This document shows positions 14,185-23,001 of a stretch of 64,000 nucleotides of DNA, piece after piece. Under the pieces are notes generated by a model, which had not been told where the DNA came from, ran no database searches, and saw nothing but the letters and a program-made list of their open reading frames with translations. The position numbers were made by a program, and so were the translations under genes. The DNA comes from Phycisphaerales bacterium (GTDB lineage Bacteria > Planctomycetota > Phycisphaerae > Phycisphaerales > UBA1924): positions 124,001 to 188,000 of the forward strand of contig JAFIFZ010000079.1 in assembly GCA_020831775.1 (NCBI GenBank), written 5' to 3'. How positions within the stretch are numbered: position 1 is the first letter of the stretch; each line of letters begins with the position of its first letter.

Positions 14185-17100
14185 TCAGCAGCCCGCGGCG
14201 AAAGCGGACAGGAAGGCGAAGAAGTCGTCGGCGTCGATCACGCCGTCGTTGTTGAAGTCGGCGCGGGGATCCCCGGCCGCAAACAAGCTGAGGAAGAGGA
14301 AGAAGTCGTCTGCATCGACGACGCCGTCACCGTTGAGGTCCGGCGGGCAGGTCGGGATGGTGCCGCCGGGCTGGTAGTGGATCAGGCCGGAGAAGGCGCG
14401 GGGCATGAAGCGGCCGCCCCCGAAGGGCGTCTCGCCCGTCCGCGCCACATCGCTCAAGAGCTCGAGCTGGTTGTCGCTCCACTCGGTGACGGGCGGGTTG
14501 GCCGCGGTGCCGTTGTAGCGGATGCCGCCACCCGAGGTGACCGCCTGCAGATAGACAGCGCGTGTCTGCGCGTGCGGGATCACGATCGGATCGGTCAGCA
14601 CGAGGGGCGAGAATGTGTCGATGCCCTGACGCGTGCCCCTGATGGTCTGCGTGAGCGTCCAGCCCGACGAACTGGCGTCGTTGCCGACATAGCTGCCGTT
14701 GCGAGTCCAGACCTCGACATCGACGCCGGTGCCGACGGTGCCGGTGAAGGCGACATCGAATCGGCTGATGGTGATGTTCTGGGTCTTGCCGCGGAGGTTC
14801 ATGAAGACGCCGCCGCTGCCGTTGTTCGGCTCACCGGTGCCGAAGAGGCCGGTCACGGTGTAGTTGACCACGCCCGCGAAGGTGCGGGGCGTGAACAGTG
14901 TGCCGCCGAAGGGCACTTCACCGATCCGTGCGGCATCACTGAACAGGGTCAGGTGCTGGTTGGACCACTCGGTCTGCGGCGGGTTGAGGCCGGTGCCCGT
15001 GTAACGGATGCCGGCACCGACAGTGGTGCTGTGGATGTAGATCGACCGCGTCTGGCCGGGCTGGATGACGATGGGGCTGTTCAGGTTGATCGTCGAGAGC
15101 TCCGCGGTGCCCTGACGCTGGACGGAGACGGTCTGGGCCGCCGACCAGCCGGAGGAACTGCCGGTGAACCCGTCGTAGCCGCCGTTGCGGACCCGGACTT
15201 GGACCTGCGCGTTCGCGCCGGTTCCGGTGACGAAAGTCTCGAAGCTGTCGATCTCAAGCCGGCGGTCGGCCGCGGTGATGGTCATGAACACACCGCCGCT
15301 GCCGTTGTTCGCCGGGGCCGTGACCTGCGAGCCGAAGGGAGAGACCGGGGTGGCGAAGACGGCGTAGGTATTGAAGAAGGTGCTCGTGTCTGAGGACGAG
15401 GGCGGGGTCGGCGCCGATGTCGAGAAGAGAGCCCCGGCGTGCTGGCCGTTGCCGGTGGGGATGATGCCCGGGCTGTTGGCCATCCAGCTGAAATCGCCGG
15501 TGCCTGTGTTGTCAACGACCAGCCAGTAGGTCTCACCCGAAGCGAGCGTGACGCCCGCGGAACCGGGGAGGAAGCTGTAGTTTGTGCGTTGGGAAGTCAG
15601 CGAAGGCGAGGCCAGTGTCGTCACGAGCGTGCCGGGCCCGCCGTTGTTGTCGGTGTAGATCCGCGCCCGGGCGACTGCGCCGGCTGTGGCGTTATCGATC
15701 CGCAGCACGACCCGATCGAGCCTGTGGTCGGTCAGGGCCTGAGGAACTGTGAAGCCCATGGCCTTGATGTTGTTGCCGCTCATGAAGGTCGAGGTGGCGT
15801 CGTTTCCGAACATATTGCTGACGACAGCGCCGCCGGCGGCCTCGTAGATCAGCGAGCCGTTGAAGACGCGCGGGGAGAAGACGCCGCCGGAGAATGGGAT
15901 GTTGGTCGCGCCGTTGCCGGTGATGGTCATTTCGGCGCTGGCGTAGACCTCGTTGCTGCCGGTGCCGTTGGTATAGTCGTGCGCGATATTGTCGGTGACG
16001 ATCGCGATGCCGTAGGAGGTGTTGGCGTTCAGCGTGAACGATTGGCTGAGGATGACGCGCGTGGGATTGTTCATGCCCTTGGCGATGCCCCAGCCTTCGC
16101 CGACGAGCGTCCACTGTGAGGCGCTGGTCTCCTTGCCGACCGAGGTGTTCGGCGTGATGTACACGCTGACATTGAACTCGGTGGACAGCGCCGAACTGGT
16201 GTTCATCTCCAGGCCACGGATATGCAGCGGGACGCCGCTGACATCGACATCGAAGTAGACCGCGCCGCCGGCGCTCCCGCCGTTGTTGCGGGCGAAGAGC
16301 GTCGAGGACCTGCCGAGGGGGTTCTGCTCGATGTTGGTGCCAAGCGGGTTGGCCAGCATGTTGACCAGCGAGGGGTGGTCGCGGGCGGTGCCGCCGTTGG
16401 CGCCGCCCGTGTTCGTGCAGCCGCCGTGGGAGTGGATGCCGATCGCGTTGCCGGTCGACTCGAGGATAACGGGCGAGCCGGAGTTGCCGCCGGTCGTGTC
16501 GGGGCGGTAGCGCAGCGTGGTGTTGCTCCGGCTGGTCAGCGGCCCGGTGTGGGTCTTCTGCGCCGTGCTCCACTCCGGCGGGATCTGCGGGTTGTTCGGA
16601 TCGCGCAGCCCGTGCCCGGTCACCCGGACGGGCTGGTTGTTCGCCGAGGCGGGCGGGTTGGCGAGGTTGAACGCGCCGCCCTGCGCATCGCGCGGCGCAA
16701 GGCCCGTGTTCGAGTTCACATGCGTCTGGAACAACGCCATGTCGTTGCCCAGCCCGCTGTTGATCGACTGGATCGAACCGGCCTGCACCGGGTACTGGTA
16801 CTCCGGCGCTGGGGCGCGGAAGCCGCCGCCCGAGGTCGACAGCGGTACATTGAAGTGCATGATCGCGGTCGTGTTGCCAGAGCCGATGCAGTGGCCGGCG
16901 GTCAGGAAGCGGTTGGCGCTGTTGCCGTGGTTGATCAGCCAGGCGGTGCAGCCGGTCGACATGCGCGCCACGCGCTGGTCGTAGGAGAGCTGGCGGTTGT
17001 CCGCCCCGTCGCAGATCGACTCGGCCGGCGCGGGATCGCCCGCCTCGACCTCGGTGATGACCACGCGGTTCTCACCCGTGTCGGCGAACGCCCAGAGCTC

Positions 17101-17457
17101 CAGGTAGATCGTGTCGCCGTTGAACACGGCCGAGGTCATGTTCCAATTCTGCACATGCACGGCGTCCAGCCGCTGCCAGTGCCCGTCCTCGACGGAGTAG
17201 ATCATCAGGTACGAGCCGTCCTCGCCGGGCGTGCCCGAGAGCAGCACCTCGTCGAAGTACAGGCGGAGCCACTGGGCCCCCGGCACCGTGATCTCGGTCG
17301 AGTAGATCGGGAACTCGTCCCCGATCTGATTAGAAACCATCCCCGAGTCCACCGCCGCAGGGGCGCGGAAGCTCGGAATCGGGTCAACCTGCGCCGCCGC
17401 CGTCATCGGCAGTGCGCAGGTCGCGGCCAGAGCAAGGCCGCAGAGTCGTCGCAACAT
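14185..17457 (-). CDS. Secreted trypsin-like serine protease with GC-dockerin tail
   Basis: 1090 residues; ATG at 17457 after AGAGGAGG, signal peptide ending TAAAQ. An S1-type protease domain shows His189 in LTAGHC, Asp239 in GNDMALF and Ser326 in TGGNSGSPV, a complete triad, with probable disulfide cysteines nearby. A later region (about 545-700) matches the domain of the two small paralogues (SNMFGND, IKAMGFT, TYWLVVDN). Then two repeated beta modules, each opening NNGSGGVFM and ending EWS...FGG, precede the double EF-hand tail ending AAGC. Probably a surface-anchored protease; substrate unknown. Confidence 0.92.
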   Translation of the reverse strand: MLRRLCGLALAATCALPMTAAAQVDPIPSFRAPAAVDSGMVSNQIGDEFPIYSTEITVPGAQWLRLYFDEVLLSGTPGEDGSYLMIYSVEDGHWQRLDAVHVQNWNMTSAVFNGDTIYLELWAFADTGENRVVITEVEAGDPAPAESICDGADNRQLSYDQRVARMSTGCTAWLINHGNSANRFLTAGHCIGSGNTTAIMHFNVPLSTSGGGFRAPAPEYQYPVQAGSIQSINSGLGNDMALFQTHVNSNTGLAPRDAQGGAFNLANPPASANNQPVRVTGHGLRDPNNPQIPPEWSTAQKTHTGPLTSRSNTTLRYRPDTTGGNSGSPVILESTGNAIGIHSHGGCTNTGGANGGTARDHPSLVNMLANPLGTNIEQNPLGRSSTLFARNNGGSAGGAVYFDVDVSGVPLHIRGLEMNTSSALSTEFNVSVYITPNTSVGKETSASQWTLVGEGWGIAKGMNNPTRVILSQSFTLNANTSYGIAIVTDNIAHDYTNGTGSNEVYASAEMTITGNGATNIPFSGGVFSPRVFNGSLIYEAAGGAVVSNMFGNDATSTFMSGNNIKAMGFTVPQALTDHRLDRVVLRIDNATAGAVARARIYTDNNGGPGTLVTTLASPSLTSQRTNYSFLPGSAGVTLASGETYWLVVDNTGTGDFSWMANSPGIIPTGNGQHAGALFSTSAPTPPSSSDTSTFFNTYAVFATPVSPFGSQVTAPANNGSGGVFMTITAADRRLEIDSFETFVTGTGANAQVQVRVRNGGYDGFTGSSSGWSAAQTVSVQRQGTAELSTINLNSPIVIQPGQTRSIYIHSTTVGAGIRYTGTGLNPPQTEWSNQHLTLFSDAARIGEVPFGGTLFTPRTFAGVVNYTVTGLFGTGEPNNGSGGVFMNLRGKTQNITISRFDVAFTGTVGTGVDVEVWTRNGSYVGNDASSSGWTLTQTIRGTRQGIDTFSPLVLTDPIVIPHAQTRAVYLQAVTSGGGIRYNGTAANPPVTEWSDNQLELLSDVARTGETPFGGGRFMPRAFSGLIHYQPGGTIPTCPPDLNGDGVVDADDFFLFLSLFAAGDPRADFNNDGVIDADDFFAFLSAFAAGC

Positions 17458-17660
17458 GGCCAATCCTCCTCTGAAAAAGGACACTCCTCTTGACCCTCCC
17501 CCACCGGCCACACCGTCGCGGCCGCCCACAAGTCTCCCCAGATTACCGCGGGGCAGTGTTCCGCCATACAAAGTTGGGGCTACGGAACAAAAAAAATTGT
17601 CGCAACGAACGCCGCGCCAACCGATACCGTTCTCGGACCGTCCAAAACTGTCAAAAAGAA

Positions 17661-17688
17661 CAGGCGGGCCGTCTAAACGGCCCGCCTG
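17661..17688 (-). terminator. Terminator after the subtilase gene
   Basis: A perfect 12-bp stem (CAGGCGGGCCGT with ACGGCCCGCCTG), loop of 4 nt, followed on the minus strand by TTCTTTTTGA. It lies 42 nt beyond the restored stop of the subtilase gene at 17730. Confidence 0.85.
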
Positions 17689-17729
17689 AGTCAAACCCTT
17701 TGCGAACTTTTTGTCCCGAGATCCGCCGG

Positions 17730-17872
17730 TCAGCAGCCCGCGGCGAACGCGGACAGGAACTCGAAGAAGTCGTCGGCGTCGATCACGCCGTCGTTGTTGA
17801 AGTCGGCGCGCATGTCGCCGTCGGCGAAGAGCTGCAGGAAGAGGAAGAAGTCGTCGGCGTCAACGACGCGTC
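17730..17872 (-). pseudogene. Out-of-frame GC-dockerin tail of the subtilase
   Basis: In a second frame this stretch encodes VVDADDFFLFLQ...DFNNDGVIDADDFF...AFAAGC and a stop at 17730, the normal island tail. Relative to sister genes, one base is missing near 17867-17872 (GACGCGTC where the others have GACGGCGTC), so the annotated subtilase frame leaves the tail after DLNGD and ends in a low-complexity Ser/Thr stretch at 17783. It may be a real single-base deletion or a sequencing error. Confidence 0.85.
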
Positions 17873-20800
17873 GCCGTTGAGGTCCGGACGGCAGGTCGCC
17901 TCGCAAGCGAAGACCCGCAGCGACACGGCGTCGACCGCCGCCTCCACGATCGCCTGCGGCCCGAGGTCCGAGGCGATGAACCGCACGCGGAACTGGTCGC
18001 TCGGCTCAGAGAACACATCGTTGATGATGAACGACACATAGAACCACCCGCCGTCGTTCTGCCCGTCGTTGGGGCCGACACGCTCGAGCAGTGTCCATGT
18101 CTGGCCGTCGTCGTTGGAGACCTCGACATCGAACGGGTCAACCCCGGGGTTGTTGCCGCGGGTGTTGCTGAACCAGCGTGCGTAGCTCAGCACAGCCTCG
18201 CCGCCTGAGGCGTCCATGGCCGGGCTCGTCAGGATCGTCGCGCCCTCATCCACATCGCTGTTGCAGCTCGGCGTCGCGCGGTTGGCGGTCAGATAGCACT
18301 GCCCGGAGCCGTCGAAGTCCGAGGGCGGGTTGCCGCGATCGCACACCGACCACGGGATCGGCACGCCCCGCTCCCATGTCCCGTCGGTGAGCTCGGGGGT
18401 GTCGAAGACGGTCCAGCCCTTGTCGGTCTCGAAGTCGTCGTCGAAGACGATGTCGATCGTGCCGACATCCGCCGCGTACACCGACGCGGGCGCGTTGGCG
18501 GGGAGCGTCAACTCCGTCCCGCCGCTGCCGAGGGCGCTGATGAAGAACTCCGGCTCGTCGCCGCAGTTGGCCGGGGGCAGCACCGCCTCGAAGACATCGT
18601 CGCCGAGGTAGGCCATCGGAACCGAGACAAACGCGCCGTCGTCGTAACGGTAGTTGAACACCGCATCGCCCGGCGCGACGGTCTCTGCGCCCGGCGTGAT
18701 CTCAACGGGGAAGGCCAGAGGCAGGCCCGGCGCCACGATCTCCGGCGCCCCGGTGGGCAGCGCGATCGAGAACGCAGTGGGCACCACCTCGCCGCCCGCA
18801 ACCACCAGCGCGAACGCGGCGTTGACGCCCGGATCACTCGGCCTGGCGTCCTGGTTGATCTCGTCGGCAATCACCTCGACGGTCCAGAGCCCGGCCTCGG
18901 GGCTCTGCACGAAGACATTCTCGACCGTGTCGACGGTGTTGGAGTCTCCACCGGGCTGCGACCAGTTGCCCTCGAACAGGCCGTTGTTGCCCCAGTACTC
19001 AACGCCCGAGGGCGAGACGACGCGGAGGCTCAGGTCGTTGACCCGAGCGACGGTCGCCTGCGGGTTGCCCGCCGGATCCATGTACACCATCGTCACGCGG
19101 AAGTCCCCATCGCCCGGTCCGATCAGCACGCTGCGTGTGTGACTCTCGAACTCTGACAGCACCTCCGACTCATCGATCACGAACAACCGGTCGCGATCGT
19201 TGTGCGCGATACCCAGGTCGACCATGCCCCACCCCTGCTTGGCGCGGGAGAGGTCGGCGGCGGGCGAGCTGAACGAGTACTGCGCCGCGGTGTTGATCAT
19301 CATCGCCTTGGCGGTCGTCGCGTTGGGCCGCTCGTCGAAGACATCGCCGCCTGAGACATCGTTGCCGAAAACGCCGTTGGCCCACATCTGGTGGAACAGG
19401 CCGAAGTAGCCGGCGGTGATCGGCGTGGCGCCGCTGGTGCCGCTGAAGTTGCGGTAGTGGGTGTTGCTGTCGCCGCCCGTGGTCCAGATGCTGTCGTAGA
19501 AGTGTGTGAGGTCGGGCTTGATGCGTCCGTCGTCGGCCGGGCCGATGCTGGCGCCGCCGGCCCACGCGTCGTCGCTCTTGGTCAGCGTGTTGTAGTGGCG
19601 CACGCCGCCGACAGAGACGATGTTCTTCGCCCACGCCTGCGGCCGGGAGTTCCGGTTGCCCGTGTTCGACTGCGACTGGGTGATGACGAGATTGGTGTTG
19701 AAAATGATCTCGTCCATGTCGGCCGAGATGTTGTTGTACGCCGTCGTCAGCGAGCTGCCCCAGCTGTTGGTCTGGAAGACGGCTCGGTAGGGCCCGTTGG
19801 GATCAACGAGCTCGGCCGTGTGCTGGTGGCGGTTGCTCACCGTCGAACGCGCGTTGAAGATGATCGTCTCCGCGTCGGGCATCACACCGCGCGACTGCGC
19901 GTTGTTGACGCCTTCGCCGAAGATGATGCCGGTCACGGGCGTCCCGTGCCCGGTGCTCGTCGAGTTGCCGCCGTGGATCAGGATGTTCTTGTTGGCGAAC
20001 TCGACATGGCTCGTCAACAGCCCGCCGTCCATCGCCTCGCCCCGCACGCCCTGGCCTGTAAAGCCGTAGATCGTCTCGATCACATTCGCGCCGCTGATGA
20101 TGCGGGCGAGGTCCATGTCGTCCTCGGGCTCGAACCAGCGATCGACGAACTGCACCTCGTTCATCCGCAGCACATGCAGAAGCTGGCCCTGGTCCAGCGT
20201 CGCCTCCAGCAGGAAGCCGTCGGTCGTCAGCCGATCGACCGTCCCGCCCATCTGCGCGATCTCCGCGGCGACCGCCTGCTTCATCGCGTTGTCGGCTTCG
20301 AGCACCTTGATGTTGTAACGGCGGGCCGGCGCGAACGCCCCCTCCGCGAGCTCCTGCCTCACAAACGGCTCGACCTTGTACGCCGGGTGCATCTCGCCCA
20401 CCCAACGCACAAACGGCAGCGCCTCGACCGCGTCGCGCGTCGCCCGGTCCATCCGCACAACATGCGCCTGGTCGGCGAGGAACTGGTGCACCGTCCCGCC
20501 GACGCCACGCACCGCCTCGCGGTACGCCTCGATCGGACGCGTCTTGAACTGCACGATGTACAGCTCCGAGTCGCCCTCGGCCATCAGGTGCGCAGGCAAC
20601 GCAGGCTCACCGCCCCCGACGCCGAGCAACGGGTCGAAGTGCGCCCCCTGCATCTTCACCAACCGACGCTGCTCGCGCACGCGGCTCACACGACGCCCGT
20701 CGACCAGCACCGCGTACCTCGTTGTCGCCGCAGGGCCCTCCTCCCACATCGCCACCGAGTAAGGCGTCCCCGCCACCCCGATCAGCCGCTCATTCGCGAT

Positions 20801-20968
20801 CGCACGATCGGACATGTGCAGCACCGGACGCCCGTCGATCGCCAGCGTGTGCTTCCCGCCGGAAACACCGACCACAAGCCCGCGCGCCGAGGCGTCATCG
20901 CCCAGCGAAGAAGAAGCAAGCCCGAGAACGCAAGCCAGGGCGGAAACAGAGACAGTTCGATGGTTCAT
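17783..20968 (-). CDS. Secreted subtilisin-family (S8) protease, anchor tail frameshifted
   Basis: 1061 residues as read; about 1079 if the missing base is restored, ending at 17730. Signal peptide (MNHRTVSVSALACVLGLASS) after an AGAGGAAT site. Residues about 130-290 look like an inhibitor-type propeptide. The S8 domain has Asp314 (GEAMDGG), His341 (GHGTPVTG), oxyanion Asn401 (TNSWGS) and Ser512 (SGTSGATP). Beta-sandwich domains follow (about 585-720 and 840-1010). The double EF-hand tail begins CRPDLNGD and then shifts frame, losing the Gly-Cys end. The protease core is intact. Confidence 0.9.
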   Translation of the reverse strand: MNHRTVSVSALACVLGLASSSLGDDASARGLVVGVSGGKHTLAIDGRPVLHMSDRAIANERLIGVAGTPYSVAMWEEGPAATTRYAVLVDGRRVSRVREQRRLVKMQGAHFDPLLGVGGGEPALPAHLMAEGDSELYIVQFKTRPIEAYREAVRGVGGTVHQFLADQAHVVRMDRATRDAVEALPFVRWVGEMHPAYKVEPFVRQELAEGAFAPARRYNIKVLEADNAMKQAVAAEIAQMGGTVDRLTTDGFLLEATLDQGQLLHVLRMNEVQFVDRWFEPEDDMDLARIISGANVIETIYGFTGQGVRGEAMDGGLLTSHVEFANKNILIHGGNSTSTGHGTPVTGIIFGEGVNNAQSRGVMPDAETIIFNARSTVSNRHQHTAELVDPNGPYRAVFQTNSWGSSLTTAYNNISADMDEIIFNTNLVITQSQSNTGNRNSRPQAWAKNIVSVGGVRHYNTLTKSDDAWAGGASIGPADDGRIKPDLTHFYDSIWTTGGDSNTHYRNFSGTSGATPITAGYFGLFHQMWANGVFGNDVSGGDVFDERPNATTAKAMMINTAAQYSFSSPAADLSRAKQGWGMVDLGIAHNDRDRLFVIDESEVLSEFESHTRSVLIGPGDGDFRVTMVYMDPAGNPQATVARVNDLSLRVVSPSGVEYWGNNGLFEGNWSQPGGDSNTVDTVENVFVQSPEAGLWTVEVIADEINQDARPSDPGVNAAFALVVAGGEVVPTAFSIALPTGAPEIVAPGLPLAFPVEITPGAETVAPGDAVFNYRYDDGAFVSVPMAYLGDDVFEAVLPPANCGDEPEFFISALGSGGTELTLPANAPASVYAADVGTIDIVFDDDFETDKGWTVFDTPELTDGTWERGVPIPWSVCDRGNPPSDFDGSGQCYLTANRATPSCNSDVDEGATILTSPAMDASGGEAVLSYARWFSNTRGNNPGVDPFDVEVSNDDGQTWTLLERVGPNDGQNDGGWFYVSFIINDVFSEPSDQFRVRFIASDLGPQAIVEAAVDAVSLRVFACEATCRPDLNGDASLTPTTSSSSCSSSPTATCAPTSTTTA

Positions 20969-21247
20969 GGACAGATTCCTCTAGCGCCGGGCCCCCGTCC
21001 CCACGGGCCGGGCGATAGCGCAAACGGGTGACAACTCTCCGATTCGATCCTGCAGGGGGCTCGAAGTCGCGTTGAACTAAGGTACCACAAGCCCCGCGAT
21101 CGCCCAAGCATCGGACGATCGCGGGGCCCCAAACCGGTGAAAATTCTCAACGCCGCCCCGCCGACCTCCAGCCATGACCCGAACACGCCGTCGCACTCGT
21201 GCAGCACGGGTCGCTCAGGCGCCGGAATGCCGGCAGGCGGCGGCCGC
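20969..21247. other. Intergenic region between subtilase and beta-helix genes
   Basis: 279 nt. It holds the subtilase upstream region and a hairpin at 21091-21127; no gene is visible. Confidence 0.6.
21091..21127 (-). terminator. Terminator-like hairpin after beta-helix gene 1
   Basis: A 12-bp perfect stem (GCCCCGCGATCG with CGATCGCGGGGC) and 13-nt loop, downstream of the minus-strand gene ending at 21248. The T tract is weak. Confidence 0.5.
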
Positions 21248-22771
21248 TCAGCAGCCGTCGGCGAAGGCGGTCAGGTAGTCGAAGAAGTCCGCCGCGTCGA
21301 CCACGCCGTCCTTGTTGAAGTCGGCCATCTCGTGCCCGTCGGCGAAGTAGTCGAGGAACAGGAAGAAGTCGCCCGCGTGCACCGAGCCGTCCCCGTGCAT
21401 GTCAGCCGGGCACGCGTCCAAGGGCGAGAACTCGATCGCCCCGAGGTCCACGATCGGCCCGACCCCGACGCCGGTGTTCACCGTGTCCGGATCGTCAACA
21501 AACCGGTCGCCACCGACCAGATCCACCGTCACGCCGCTCGGCACCTCGTCGTTGTTGCCCGCGTCGATCGCCGGCGAACCGGGCAGCGGCGCAAAGTCCG
21601 CGTCGAGCATCGGGTCGGCGAAGATCACCCCGTCGCCGATGTGCGCGTTCGTGTTGCCGTTGATCAGCGACCACGCGACATCCGCCTGCCCGGGCCCGCC
21701 CAACTCGGTGCTGGCATGAGGGACCGTGTTGCCCGAGAAGATGCTGTTCCGCACGATCGGCCCGCTCCCCCGCTGTGTGAACACGCCCCACTGGTTGTTG
21801 TCCACCACGGTGCAGTTGACGATCAGAGGCGAGGCGTTGTTGATCAGGATCGCGCCGTTTGCGCACCGGCTGCCCGTCACGAGCGTGTTGACGACCTCGA
21901 TCGGGCTCGAACTCCCGATGTACAGCCCGCCGCCCGCGAAGGCCTTGTTGTCGATAAACCGGGAGCGGTCGATCCGTCCTGTCACCGATGTCAGGAACAG
22001 CCCGCCGCCCGCGAGTGTGTTGTAGTTCCAACCATTGCCCATGGTGTTGGGCGTGGCCTCACCGTTCTCGATCGCCTCGAGGCGGGTGATGTCGATCTCG
22101 GCATGGGCGATGTACCCGCCCCCGCCGCTGGAACTTGCGATGTTCTGAAGAAGCACGACCCCGTCGGCCGTGACCGAGCCGCCGATGGCGTACAGCCCGG
22201 CGCCTCTCGAAGCGTTGTTGCTCTCCATCCGCACATCGAGCAGGGTGAGATCGCTCGCATAGCCGAAGATCCCGCCGCCGGACGCGGCCTGGTTCCCCTC
22301 GAGCGTCACCCGCTCCAGCGTCACCGCCGCATGGTCTACGCGTACGCCCCCGCCCTCCAGCCCGCTGTTGCCGGAGATCACCGAGTCGCGGACCACGGGC
22401 GCCCCGCCCACCACGGCGATGCCCGACCCGTCGTTCGTGCTCTGCGAATTGGCCGCCCCGGTGATCGTGAACCCGGAGACCTCGGTGTCGCCATCGAGCA
22501 GCAGCGCAACGCCCGAGCCCCCGGCGTCGATCACCGTCTCGGCCGCCCCGTCCTCGCCGACCAGTCGGATCGCCTTACCGACGATCTCAACCCGCTCGGC
22601 ATACACGCCCGGAGCGACCAGCACCGTGTCGCCGCTCTCCGCCAGCGCGACCGCCGCCCCGATCGTCGGCGCATCGGCCGGCACCCGGATCGTCGCCTGC
22701 CCCAACGCCATCCCTGCCGCCGCAAAGACAGCAAACGACGAACCCATCCGCTTTGACCAATTCCGTTCCAT
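21248..22771 (-). CDS. Secreted right-handed beta-helix protein with GC-dockerin tail (copy 1)
   Basis: 507 residues; ATG at 22771 after AAAGGGGAT, signal peptide ending MALGQ. ADAPTIGAAVALAESGDTVL then GVYAERVEIVGKAIRLVG is the start of a pectate-lyase-like parallel beta-helix (DUF1565/NosD-type), with about ten coils to residue 370 (GGG...ISGN, VNCTVVDNN, VRNSIFSGN). Catalytic residues of polysaccharide lyases are not identifiable, so binding or lyase activity is open. The tail ends ADGC, but its first EF-hand reads DMHGDGSVHAGD, with two ligand positions changed to His. Confidence 0.9.
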   Translation of the reverse strand: MERNWSKRMGSSFAVFAAAGMALGQATIRVPADAPTIGAAVALAESGDTVLVAPGVYAERVEIVGKAIRLVGEDGAAETVIDAGGSGVALLLDGDTEVSGFTITGAANSQSTNDGSGIAVVGGAPVVRDSVISGNSGLEGGGVRVDHAAVTLERVTLEGNQAASGGGIFGYASDLTLLDVRMESNNASRGAGLYAIGGSVTADGVVLLQNIASSSGGGGYIAHAEIDITRLEAIENGEATPNTMGNGWNYNTLAGGGLFLTSVTGRIDRSRFIDNKAFAGGGLYIGSSSPIEVVNTLVTGSRCANGAILINNASPLIVNCTVVDNNQWGVFTQRGSGPIVRNSIFSGNTVPHASTELGGPGQADVAWSLINGNTNAHIGDGVIFADPMLDADFAPLPGSPAIDAGNNDEVPSGVTVDLVGGDRFVDDPDTVNTGVGVGPIVDLGAIEFSPLDACPADMHGDGSVHAGDFFLFLDYFADGHEMADFNKDGVVDAADFFDYLTAFADGC

Positions 22772-22943
22772 CTCGATCCCCTTTGTTCTGCGGACCGGCG
22801 AGCACCGCCGGCCCTGACCCAGTTGATTACGGGACGCTCGGGGAGGACTTCGGCCGCTGTTGAGAACGCGGATTCACTGCAGAAACGATTTTTGCACTTC
22901 TTAACTGATCGGGAAAACAAGACCAAACCAGCCGGATACAAAG

Positions 22944-22972
22944 CACCCCCGCCGACCGAGCCGGCGGGGGTG
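22944..22972 (-). terminator. Terminator after beta-helix gene 2
   Basis: An 11-bp stem (CACCCCCGCCG with CGGCGGGGGTG) and 7-nt loop, 30 nt downstream of the stop at 23002 on the minus strand. Confidence 0.65.
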
Positions 22973-23001
22973 TGTGCGGATAACCGGAGACGCATGTCGC
23001 C

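Noticed and set aside
17783-17880. Programmed ribosomal frameshift in the subtilase tail
   Set aside because: No slippery heptamer or stimulatory structure; a simple missing G compared with sister tails explains it.
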